Assembly (NCBI GenBank): GCA_023853785.1
Contig: JAJIRX010000708.1
Coordinates: 62,001-126,000 of the forward strand
Direction: 5' to 3'
From: Psilocybe azurescens
Lineage: Eukaryota; Basidiomycota; Agaricomycetes; Agaricales; Agrocybaceae
DNA: 64,000 bases
Position numbers and translations under genes: made by a program. Position 1 is the first letter of the stretch, and each line of letters begins with the position of its first letter. Positions 1 through 9,778 of the stretch are shown here, piece by piece. Under the pieces are notes generated by a model. The model was given only the letters and a program-made list of their open reading frames with translations. It was not told where the DNA came from and ran no database searches.

Positions 1-1660
1 ACGGCTCCAGATGCATATTTAGAGGCGTCACATTCGATTTGAAATGGTTTGCTCGGGTCTGGCATAGAGAGAACCGGTTCTTCTGTGAATCGTCGTTTTA
101 GTTCGTCAAACACTCGTTGAGCTGCGTCCGTCCATTCGAATTTCTTGTCCTTCTTTAGGAGATCGTTCAGGGGTTGTGCCACCATAGAGAACTTCCTGAT
201 GAATTTTCGGTAGAAATTTCAAATCCCAGGAATCCCCTGACTTGCTTTACTGTGGTGGGTGCGGGCCAGTCTCGGATTCCTTTAAGTTTTGATTGGTCCA
301 TGGAGATTCTTCCTTCTTCAATTATCATTCCCAGATATTCAACTTTTCGTTGTCTGAAGACACATTTTTCCGGTTTGAGGTATAGGTCGTTATCCTTTAG
401 CCTTTGCAGGACAATCCGTTCGTATCTTGCCAAATCTTCTTGATTTTCAGCAAAGATTAAGATGTCGTCCATGTAGATAATCACGAATCCTCCAGATATT
501 TCGCCTTCAAACAGCCGAATCCATCATGGATTGAAAAGTGGCTGGGGAATTGCATAATCCGAAGAACATAACTGTGGGTTCAAAGAGACCTTGATTTGTT
601 TTTGAAGGCAGCTTTCCGTTGATCTTCCTTTCGAATGCGAACATTGTTGTATCCTTGTCTGATGTCCAGTTTGGTAAAGAATTTCGCTCCTTTGAGTTTG
701 TCCAGTAGATCGGGGATCCGTTGCAAAGGGTAGGCATTCTTTACTGTCCATTCATTTAGATATCGATAGTCTTGACAAGGTCGCAGTTTTCCATCCTTCT
801 TGGCTACGAAGAAAAAGGGCGAAGCAATGTCTGATTCTGATCTGACGATATATCCTTTGTCTAGCATTTCTTTAAGAAATTTGTCCTGTTCAATTTGTTC
901 TTCCGGGGTGAGGCTGTAGACCTTGCATGGTTTTGGTTTGAATTCAGGTTTCAGTTCGATTTTGTGGTCCCAGGGTCTTGAGATGGGAAATCGATCTGCT
1001 GCTTTTTGTCAAAAAGTCCGAGATAGTCGTGGAGGTCCGGGGGGAATAAGTTCTTCCAGAGGCTTAGCAGGTGTCCTATTTTCGTGTTCCATTGCCAGAG
1101 TTTGTGAAGCCGTAGTTTTTGGCGTTGATCCATGCCTGGTCCAATTCTTTGGAGTCTTTGGCTTCGATAAAATCTATTACCAAAGTGTTGAAGTCTTCAA
1201 GTGGGACGTCCGTGGTGTCTATGATCGGTTCAGTTTCTTCCAGTTCTTCTTCCACAGTAGTGGTGTGGATAGATTTGGAAACTCTCCATTTAACTTTTCC
1301 AGTTTCCCAATCAATGTCGGGGTTTCGTTTCTGAAGCCAAGGTAGTCCTAGAATAATTTTTTGTCGTCCTAATCCAGAGACAAATAGAATTTCCTTGTTC
1401 GTTCTGTTCCCGATAGTGAGATTGAGTTCTACAAAGTAGAGATTGTTCCTTTCTTGTTGAGAGTTCCGTCTACGTTGTACACCGTGAGGCTCCTCTTCAG
1501 GTTTTTTGTTCAAGTCCTAGTTTTCTAGCCGTAGTTTTGGTCGATGAATTTTCCACCAGCTCCAGAGTCAATTAGACCCAAGGTTTCGACGATTTGTGGC
1601 TTTCCGTTTTTTTATGGCAGAGAAAGAAATCGGTAAATGCATAGATTTATTCTCAAGTGT
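1..1660 (-). pseudogene. Gypsy Pol: protease, reverse transcriptase, partial RNase H
   Basis: A retropepsin DSGA active site lies at 1558-1569, followed by IILGLPWLQKRNPDIDW (about 1300-1360), the usual gypsy protease end. Reverse transcriptase follows: KLDIRQGY with the first catalytic Asp at 664-666, GLCNSPATFQSMMDS, and the YMDD box at 464-475. RNase H begins with DASKYASGA at the window edge. The frame changes near 1500-1515, near 590 (one extra A in an A run), near 515 and near 224, so no full polyprotein can be made. Together these activities would copy element RNA into cDNA. Confidence 0.9.
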
Positions 1661-1722
1661 AGCCATAAATACAGAATAGATGCCTAATCGTGGAGAGACC
1701 GATGTCGATTCGGTTCTCCGTT

Positions 1723-2850
1723 TTAAAAATCCTCAGTGTTGTTATCCTCCTCCTGGTTTCCCATCGCCAAACTTGCCAGTTCCTCCCTTTCCTCCATGTT
1801 CAACTCCCGGATATGGGCATGAAGGTCCTTGGGTGTCCATTTTTTCTTCCGGCAACTCCTTCCGACATGAATGGGTTGTTGTTTTTCTTCTTCTGAGGGC
1901 AATCTACTGCGAGATGTCCTGTTTGTTTGCATCTGAAACAAGCCCCCTTTTCATAAGGCTCTGCTCGTTTCTCGGTGGTCATAACATCGACGTCCATTGC
2001 AAAGGGGTCCTTTCTTGGCACGGCTCTGGGAATAAATTGCGCATTTGATTGAGACGGGCCTCTTATTGCCATCGCGAGTCGATAGCTCCTATCGAAAGAC
2101 ATGGCTTTGTCATACCATTCTTCGATCTTGGTGGGCCTCTTCTCAGACTGGATGATCTTCTGTACTAGTGCTGGGTTTAGCGCTGTCTTGAACATCTCGA
2201 TCAGGAGTTTATTTGCGGTGCTGGAGTCGTTGGTCATCCCTGCTTCTCCAACCAGTAATTTGAACTTGGTTACTAGTTGTTCAGCCGGTCAGGTTCTTTT
2301 GTCAAGCATTTTTAATTTGTCCAATGCATCAATGTCTTCTTCTTCTGGCTTGAAGGCCTTCTGGAATTCGTCAATGAATTCTTTGTATGTTGGTAAGTCG
2401 ATGTCCCCTGTGTCGAGGTTCAGTTTGTTCTGGACAAATTGTTGTTTCCAGACGACCGCGTTCCCTTCTTGCATGAAAGAGAGCATGAACGCAATTCGCT
2501 TCGGTTCAGTGTCATAGACGTCCTTGTTGATCCCCATATAGAGGATACATTCTTGAAGGAATTTCTTGCTTTTAAACCGTTTTGCCGTTGAAGGGCGTGG
2601 AGGTTTGTTAAGAGAGAGTTCCCTTGTTTTCGGGGTGTCAATAGCCATTTGGTCAGGCATTTGTTCGTTCAGTTCAGAGGTTTCAGAGGGTTCAGAGGCG
2701 TCGGTGAAGTATTCTTCTCCTGACAATAGTCCTGGAGTTAGGGTAGTGGGTTGAACGTCTGATGTAGGTGTTCGTTCACCACTGTCGCCGGTGTTGTAGT
2801 TTGCGGAGAAGGTTCCGCCCTCGAGATGTCGTGGTGTCTGGTTCAAGCTC
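1723..2850 (-). pseudogene. Gypsy Gag, broken
   Basis: The frame runs from about 2850 with no ATG visible at the start (the apparent first codon near 2846 is TTG). It encodes a retrotransposon Gag capsid-like region and then a CCHC zinc knuckle of form C-x2-C-x4-H-x4-C (CFRCKQTGHLAVDC, about 1900-1945). An in-frame TGA at 2289-2291 splits the capsid region; homologous coding resumes in the same frame on both sides, so it is a point mutation. Downstream of the knuckle the coding sense moves to another frame near 1850 (WTPKDLHAHIREL), either a second lesion or the Gag-Pol boundary. Gag binds and packages element RNA. Confidence 0.8.
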
Positions 2851-2853
2851 CCA

Positions 2854-2878
2854 ATACTGCTTGTGGACGAAGCAGTAT
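2854..2878 (-). other. Leader hairpin between LTR and Gag
   Basis: ATACTGCTT (2854-2862) pairs perfectly with AAGCAGTAT (2870-2878) across a 7-nt loop. It sits between the LTR end and Gag, where packaging or priming signals usually lie. No obvious tRNA-type TGG primer-binding site directly abuts the LTR. A role in priming or packaging is inference only. Confidence 0.5.
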
Positions 2879-3071
2879 GGTAGAGTGAGAAGCTAGTTCT
2901 TTTGTTACGATCTCAAGTTAGAATCACGCAGTGTGCGTAATCTAACCACCAATCGTTTACAAGAACAAGTTCAAGTTCAGAGTAGAGCAGGTTAAGCAGG
3001 TTGGATTCTCAAGAACTAGCTAAAGAATACAGTAGATGCTCCCTTGTATAAATACTATGAACTGTACAGCT

Positions 3072-3250
3072 AGTTGAAACGAGATCGAATGTTCATCAGC
3101 AGATGTATATAAGAATAGAAGAAACAGATCAAGTTGAAACGAGTTTGAATGTTCATCAGCAGATGTATATAAGAATAGAAGAAACAGATCAAGTTGAAAC
3201 GAGTTTGAATGTTCATCAGCAGATGTATATAAGAATAAGAGAAACAGATC
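3072..3250. repeat. 60-bp tandem repeat inside the LTR
   Basis: Three near-identical 60-bp units start at 3072, 3132 and 3192; the last is shortened. Each contains GTTCATCAGCAGATG and a run of AAGAATA-type sequence. Because it lies inside an LTR, copy number may vary between copies of the element. Confidence 0.9.
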
Positions 3251-3313
3251 AAATGTTCATCAAAAGATGTATCATAAAAGATGGAAGTGAAAGTAAAGTT
3301 CATCAGAGCGTAC

Positions 3314-3382
3314 GATGATGTATCAATGATGTGAAAGATGATGTATCAATGATGTGAAAGATGATGTATCAATGATGTGAAA
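3314..3382. repeat. 23-bp tandem repeat inside the LTR
   Basis: Three exact 23-bp units (starts 3314, 3337, 3360) built around GATGTATCAATGATGTGAAA, directly followed by a purine-rich tract. Confidence 0.9.
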
Positions 3383-3450
3383 GATGACAAAGAAAAGGAA
3401 AAGAAAAGAAAAGAAAAGAGAAAAGAAAAAGAAAAAGACTTGTCGTAACA

Positions 3451-3762
3451 AGAACGTTCACATCGTCCACTTGTCAAGTAAGAGGAGGTTCTATGGCCTG
3501 CATCGTGGTCATGGTAGTCATGGGCCTTGTCATGGTTGTTCTAGGCCAGGGCTATTGTTGATAGCTACAGCACCGCAGTCATTGTTGATAGCTAAATGGC
3601 CATGATGGGCCTATGTAAATGCAATGGCCATGGGTGGACCGTGGACACAATTGGACCTTGTCAGTGGCTCAATCAGATATTCCGCCACAATTAAATATTT
3701 GATCATAATTTTCACTTGTATCCTAAGCTTCTAACATCATTCATTGAACTTGCTGTACTTTC
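3451..3762. other. Spacer between gypsy LTR and KDZ gene
   Basis: No coding sequence seen. It contains short repeated phrases such as TTGTTGATAGCTA (twice) and GGCCATG-type words and presumably holds the promoter of the KDZ gene. I found no terminal inverted repeat here that matches the far side of that gene. Confidence 0.5.
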
Positions 3763-6700
3763 ATGAGCCATTCTCGCATCAAACGTGCCCGTGGAGGGTT
3801 TGGGACTGTTGATCCTCTCTCAGACGACGAAACTGAACTTGAGATCAGTGCAATTAGCAACTCGGAAAGGGGCAATATACATTATTCCTATGTCAAATCC
3901 ATGTTACATCGTGCCCAAGTATCTCATTCATCAAACAGTCGTGACTTGGATTCCTCACCGCCTATCATCAAGGATAATCTTCCCAAGCCTAATAGTGAGG
4001 GAGAAAGAAAATGCAAGCAGGTATGATATCGAAATACTGTCATTAATGACACTTACTTATCTAGTGTGCAATCAGGGCACTTCGGCGATGCTATCATCAT
4101 TTGAGCATGAAATGCCAGCTCTTCAAGCAGCGCTTCTAGCCAAAGAACACCACCCTGGCTTAGGAAAGCCTTGCATGTGTGGCTCATTGAATGCTAGGTT
4201 CCGATGCCGGTCTTGTACTCATCAAGCACTCCAATGCCACTCTTGCATACGCAATAGCCATGCACTTTTGGCCTGGCATCACATTGACGAATGGGTAGCA
4301 GATCATTTTAAAAGAATGTCTCTTCACTCACTTGGATATCGGCACCGCTTGGGGCATCTGGGCCAGCAGTGTCCACACCATAGCAAGAGTTCAACTGTTC
4401 GTAAAATGGTAGTTCTCCATACAAATGGCTTCCACCACGTCTCAGTCGAATTCTGTGCATGCCCTGGCCGTCTGACAGAGCCTTACCAACTCATGGATGC
4501 TGATTTATTTCCCTCAAGCTTTAAACAGCCTGAAACAGCATTCACATTCGAACTCCTTGACATGTTCGAGAGAATTAGCCTTCGATCCAAGATTAATGTG
4601 TATGACTATCACCGCACTCTTCAAGAAATGACAAGTGCTGCATTTGCCCAAGACGTACCAGTGCGTTAAACATGTATCAGTAGCCATCCAATAATTGCTA
4701 ACTTGTAGCTGTTAGGACCGTTATCATGAATTCTGTCGCGTTGTCCGTGTTTGGAATCATCTTGCACAAGTTCGGCGTTCTGGACAGTGCCACAACTTCG
4801 ACAAAATCATGATACACAGGCGACAGGGATCAATAGCCATCCGGTGTCCTGCATGCCCAGAAATTCATGTCAATGTTGACAAAGAAACAGTTGACACAGC
4901 ACACGAAGATGAAACGTATGGCTTTGCCAAACCTTTTAACTTTAGTATTCTATGTGATATTGACATTCTTTTTTAGACATAAATATACACTGTTTATTTC
5001 AGCTGATGGAAACTTCAAACTTCAGCGTAAAAACAAGTGTGGTGACCCCGATGATGTCTCATTGAACAACGGCACTGGATATTTTGTGGAAGATAAGGCC
5101 TATCAGAAATACTTGGGGCATGTTGGCGATTGTAAAGATGTACGTTTATGTTAATCATCCATGGTGGCGCATTTTGAGCTGAGCTGTATATAGGACTGCA
5201 TATGCCAACATTTGCGTGCTGTTAAGTTCCGAAATATTATTCGGTTCAAAAATGCTGCTGTAAGCGGAGTGATAGTCATACAGTGTGCTCGTCATGGCTT
5301 TTATCTCCCACAAGGCCTAGCGGATCTTAAACGTGGTGAAGCGTGAGTGCTGACTTCACTATCTACACAAATTTTGCTGATTTTGAACTTACCATAGTTT
5401 TGCAAACACTGACTACGTGTTGGCACATGCACTTGCAGATGCGCATCATCAACGCTGGATTATGCTTGGATACGATATTTATTGCTCGTTTTGGATCAAG
5501 ATGCTTAAACGTTTTATGAAATATTTTCCATCAATGGTGTCTGTTATCGAGAAGATTCGAGGGGCTGTTCCTAAGCTACACATCAAAAATCACATCGAAG
5601 AATGTCAATACCGATGGAATTTTAGCTATCTTCCATTTTCTGGAGAGACCTGTGGAGAAATGATTGAAGGTTCACACGGAGAGCAAAATGGAGCTGCAGC
5701 TAGTACAAAGGAGCAGAATGCTGGCCATCGTCATGATAGTCTTGACGCCATCATTAATTATTGGAATTGGACCAAGTATCATGAAATCGGTAAGCTATTA
5801 TGGGCTACTTTCTTCTTTCATTACTAAGCTTTGACTGCCAGGCGCGACTCTTTATAGATTCTACACTCGATGTCTTGATACCTTGAAGAAACGAGAGAAA
5901 TGTTTCTTTGAACTCAGTGCCCGCTTTGATTTGGCACTACTACAAAAGTGGGACGCTGTTGATGACACACCACGTGGTACTGGAAAGCAGATTATTAGCG
6001 TTCATCGCGCCAAGTTCCAGCAGAGTAAGTACTACTATATCATTAAGAGAATAAATAGTGACTTACCAAGAGTGTCAGGTCCACCTACACAAGCAAAGGC
6101 GCGCCAAAAACTCATCCAAGAAGAGTATGTTCGTGAAATTGCTGGCTTCAGTCAAATAGGTGAGGCCAGTCTTGTCGCAACTGGAATTAATCTTGAGCAA
6201 GATCAGTACGTCTACCAATGACTTGATGCAAATTTTGGCTAAATAACTGGTCGCCGGTTATAGGGATGATATTCGATCACTTCTTGCTATTGAATATCGA
6301 TCTGAATCAGACAACCATAACTTGGTCATTGCACGTCGTAATCTACGCATCTCCCTCGTCAAATGGAGAGAGAAACAATTTGCAATGTTTCCGCAACTAC
6401 GTGAAGAATGCAAAATCACTTCTGTGGATCCCAATGAGCCAGAATCGGAGCCACTTTTGCTTCCGTCACACTTTAATGAAGCCTTTCGGACACGTTTAGG
6501 TCTGACAACTGCTGCTCAGGCTGAGTATCAGATACGGATTGGCTGCGCTCATGATCGCCTGGAGAGTATACGGACTGCAATACAGTCTTACAATCACAAC
6601 GTTGCCATAAAGGCAAAAAATGCATATGGTCAAAAACACGCAACCCGAGCACGCACTATTGTGGATGAAATTGTGGGAGATGCACGAAAGCATGCTGCCA

Positions 6701-7305
6701 AATATAGAAGGACACGAAATGCGCTTCTTACACTTGGCTTTCCTCCCAACGACCCTGTACTTCAGCCACTTCTTGATACTCAGCTCTGGGCTAAGAATAC
6801 GGCAATACCTGCTAAACTGGGTGATTCACGAACAGAGGATCCGTGGTTTTGGCATATCGCCTGTCCAGCCGGATTTACCACTGCAGAAAAGGCTGAATGG
6901 CGTCTCGAAAGTCAGTATCACATTTGTCATGGCTTTTATATTCCTTTCTGACTTCAATACCTCATATTAGTGGATAGGGTAAAGTGGTTCCGTGACCGTT
7001 CATTAAGAAATCGAGCGCGTGAAGAGCGTGAAATTCTTGAAGAGGAGTTCAAGCGTGCCATACGGTCTTTTGTTATACCCGAGAGGCATGGATTACTCAG
7101 GGAAAGGAAGCAAGTAGCTTGGGTGCCCGAGCGTATGCAAATAAGCAAGCAGCTATGCATGAAAGACTTACAAATGATTGCACTAACCTGTATGAAAAGG
7201 CCCTTGACAAGTCAAGAATATATGATAAATGGTACAATAGTTATATTAAATAGCGAGCCCAGTAGGATAGAAATAGAGAACAATCCGATGATTAGGATAC
7301 AATAG
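3763..7305 (+). CDS. KDZ-family transposase with CxC2-like zinc cluster, intact
   Basis: Ten exons join in phase: 3763-4020, 4076-4660, 4716-4915, 4977-5139, 5194-5342, 5398-5789, 5842-6024, 6079-6205, 6264-6910, 6971-7305. All nine introns are GT-AG and 52-61 nt. The product is about 1,012 residues. Residues about 119-143 hold a cysteine cluster (C-x-C-x8-C-x2-C-x6-C-x2-C) then HH, like the CxC domains attached to Kyakuja-Dileera-Zisupton transposases. The transposase core carries YDIYC (Asp about 478), a His pair in LHIKNHIEEC and an acidic CGEMIEGSHGEQ motif, the expected DDE-type residues. The C-terminus is helical and basic. No stop or frameshift was found. KDZ enzymes move DNA elements by cut-and-paste. 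Flanking inverted repeats were not found, so a domesticated gene remains possible. Exon borders are my own calls. Confidence 0.85.
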
Positions 7306-7636
7306 GACTTAGGATAGAATGAGATTAGGAGATTAGGAGAAGGGCAGGATAGGATTGGTAGCTAGGATAGAATGAGACGAGGAGAAGGGCAGGATAGGAT
7401 TGGTAGCTAGATGAGAAATGCTAGGATCTGGTAAGATTAGGGAAGGATAGGATAGAATGAGATAGGATGTTTGTGCCAAGTTGTATCAAAATGGCCGAGG
7501 TTAGGATTAATCCGATCGGGTCTTGATTTTAAAGGTAGGATTAATCCGATTGTATGACATGACCGATCCGCTGAAGAAACCCTGACCAATCCCAGAAACC
7601 AAACATTCTCCCATACTATCTCTTCTACCTACTCTA
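7306..7636. repeat. AGGATAG-rich minisatellite and spacer
   Basis: Two imperfect copies of a roughly 45-53-bp unit (starts about 7312 and 7365) end in GGATAGGATTGGTAGCT. Then AGGATTAATCCGAT occurs twice (about 7503 and 7535). No gene seen. Confidence 0.7.
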
Positions 7637-8695
7637 AACGATTTGGGCATCGAATTGTCTGCTCCAGGACACCATTTAGAGAATGCTGCAGCACGAAGAA
7701 AGGCGACCTTCCCCGCCTCTCGTACCAGTCATGCGTCGGCACTCTCCTACCTTACTTCTCACTGAGAGTTATCACTGCGATCATTGGAGACAGCCTTCCA
7801 CATATCCCGTCCGGGAGGACACACTCACCTGGTCCCTATTCGCCCAAGTGACAGCCAGCTAGAACGAACACCACGACATCTGGAAAGTGGAGGCCCGATG
7901 CTACAAAATCGGTCGTTGGCTCATATTTTCTCTTCGTCGGATCAACTCGCAAGTCCATACGCCCAAGCACTACAGTATGATTATCGACCGGGTTCCATGT
8001 CTGCGCCTCGCATCGAAAAGCTATTCGCAAACGACCGGTCATAAGCCACACGAGGGATCTCTTGAAATTTACGGAGCATATCCCTGGAAGCCTCCGTTGA
8101 CACCTTCGCATTCGCATTCACACTCAAATTCATTTGCATAGCCACATCCAAATTCTAAACTACTGAATGTGAACGCAGAGCCCGAGAAGTCCTCGTTCCG
8201 GTCAAATCTGTGCAGCTGTTTGCTTTGGTCTTTCAGTCGTTCGAAAGGACCGTATGAAATCCCAACCGCGTATCGCATACCTATCCTCATATTCTTCGAC
8301 GAAAGCCTAGTATAACTCAAATCGTTGTCACCTTCGTTTTAAGGACACTGTTTACCCCGTTTCTCTCCTCCGCATTCCGGCATTTTATTTTTCAGTGCGT
8401 TCCGGGCATATTTGAGGAGGCGGTATGACGCTGCCCGAAATCAAGAAGATGGTGCTCGAGATGGGGTTGTATGTGAATGGAAGATCTTCAATATCAATTT
8501 CCTTTCTACTCTTATCGTAAGCCTTTTTTTTTCTTTTTTCTGCGTGTCTGCCATGCCAGTGTCAGTGTCACTCATAGGATTTTGTTCATTTCGTTTGCAA
8601 CAGAGCCATCCTCACCACGCTACAGCTCGACAGCACGAGCGCGAACGTGGGAGCCGATCCGGTTATCAGATACATGACTCTGCGTCCGTGCGTTG
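7637..8695 (+). pseudogene. Old fragment (copy A) of the multi-pass membrane protein gene
   Basis: This matches the full gene at 9,779-13,689. It contains the His/Pro-rich N-terminal segment (SQLERTPRHLESGGP, LASPYAQ, QYDYRPGS; about 7840-8000), then GSLEIYG...W around 8050-8100, then a piece of the transmembrane exon region (AILTTLQ and DPVIRY equivalents at about 8605-8675). The frame is broken repeatedly and the region past the third exon is missing. It faces copy B head-on. It is more diverged than copy C, so it is probably an older duplication. Confidence 0.75.
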
Positions 8696-8756
8696 ATGAG
8701 TGTAATTCTATTGTTCTATTATTTATTTAACAAGAGTCTGACCTTTTTACTATCAG

Positions 8757-9353
8757 GGAAACATAAGCTGGGATGTCTCGCGAGGTAGCAATGGCCTCCC
8801 GCATGTCGCATTCAACAATCTTCCACCACCACTTCCTCCGAAAGATGTTCCTGGACATAAGGTGAATTTGGATGGAATTATGAAGGACGATATTCGGAAT
8901 GCAACGACTGTATTGCTTCAAGTTTGTATTTATTTAATTCTTGATCGTTCCGCCTTTTGACAAATTTTATTCTAGCTTGTCACAGTTGTGGAAAACATTG
9001 TTCCGGAAAGGCCGCAACTCCAGGATGGTACCCATGAAATCGAGTACCGCAGCCTTGCGCCACAGAACGAAGCTCTCTTCCCATGCGCCACACCTGAGGT
9101 CCCAATCGTTATACAGAATAACAAGCCGCTTCATCGGATTGTGGGCAAGTGTTTATCGGATCAGCGTGCTCAGCGCCCGACAGCTTCTGCCTTATGCAAG
9201 ATGCTCCTCCGCTTGTGCAGGTCCTCCATTGTGCACGATGCTGCACGAGAAATCGGGAAGTCGTGAGTAATCTCAAACACCTAGATGCAAGGCTTTGGTC
9301 ACTGACAGTCTATCGTTAGAGTGCTTTCGAGGATCATGAGGCTAATGCCCTAA
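8757..9353 (+). CDS. 3' exons of an unrecognised gene
   Basis: Three exons join in phase with clean GT-AG introns: 8757-8921, 8976-9262, 9320-9353. The readable protein includes SWDVSRGSNGLPHVAFNN, PPPLPPKDVPGHKVNL, NIVPERPQLQDG and CLSDQRAQRPTAS. I do not recognise the family. The RPTAS phrase near the end recalls the last helices of protein kinases, but no other kinase motif is present. It follows a 65-nt intron-like stretch after membrane-gene fragment A, so it may be the tail of a different gene fused or abutted to that fragment. The 5' end is not identified. Confidence 0.45.
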
Positions 9354-9778
9354 TACGGTTTCTTAAAGCAGCGTTTCTGCGCTCGACAATATGGACAATA
9401 TTTTAGAATATTTTGACCCCACTATTTACTTGTGACACTTTATGTACTATTTCTGCCAAGTCTACATATGCAAATGATCCTAAAATGCACGGCACACGTA
9501 GCACTAAGACTCGCACTGAACGAGATCAGCTGAGGGTGGGCTTTTCTGAGGTGTCTGGTGACGATGATATCCACCATCATGAAGTTCCATTTGCCACAAG
9601 TTTGTCGAAGTAAGAGCCAGTCGGCTTGGAAGCCGGTGAGACTCGCGCACTCGGTATAGTAGAAGTAGTAGCAATAGTCAATCCTCAATGTTCAATCATG
9701 CCGCTCGTTAATAAGAATCATAACTACCAGTCCTCCAAAGTCTCCACCCAGCCCAGCATTCCAATCGAGTCCTGTGAT
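9354..9778. other. Spacer between convergent genes
   Basis: No coding sequence supported; contains the 3' flanks of the + fragment above and of the minus membrane-protein gene. Confidence 0.4.

Larger units (their letters stand above)
1..3450 (-). mobile_element. Degenerate Ty3/gypsy LTR retrotransposon, 5' part
   Basis: Read on the minus strand, the order is LTR (3450-2903), leader, Gag, protease, reverse transcriptase and the start of RNase H, which leaves the window at base 1. Protease before RT before RNase H, with a YMDD-type RT, is the Ty3/gypsy layout. Integrase and the second LTR lie outside, so target-site duplication and LTR-LTR divergence cannot be checked. Coding is broken by one in-frame TGA and at least four frame changes, so this copy is dead. 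Confidence 0.92.
2903..3450 (-). repeat. 5' LTR of the gypsy element
   Basis: The segment starts TGTTACGA and ends TCGTAACA, a perfect 8-bp terminal inverted repeat with the canonical TG...CA ends, and it lies directly upstream of the Gag leader on the minus strand. It holds two internal minisatellites: a 60-bp unit repeated about three times (3072-3250) and a 23-bp unit repeated three times (3314-3382). A purine-rich AAAAG tract follows at about 3395-3435. Only one LTR is in the window, so the ends are inferred from the inverted repeat. Confidence 0.8.

Noticed and set aside
2800..2850. TPRHLE shared by gypsy Gag start and the membrane-protein gene
   Set aside because: Only a six-residue match; flanking residues and DNA diverge at once, so taken as chance.
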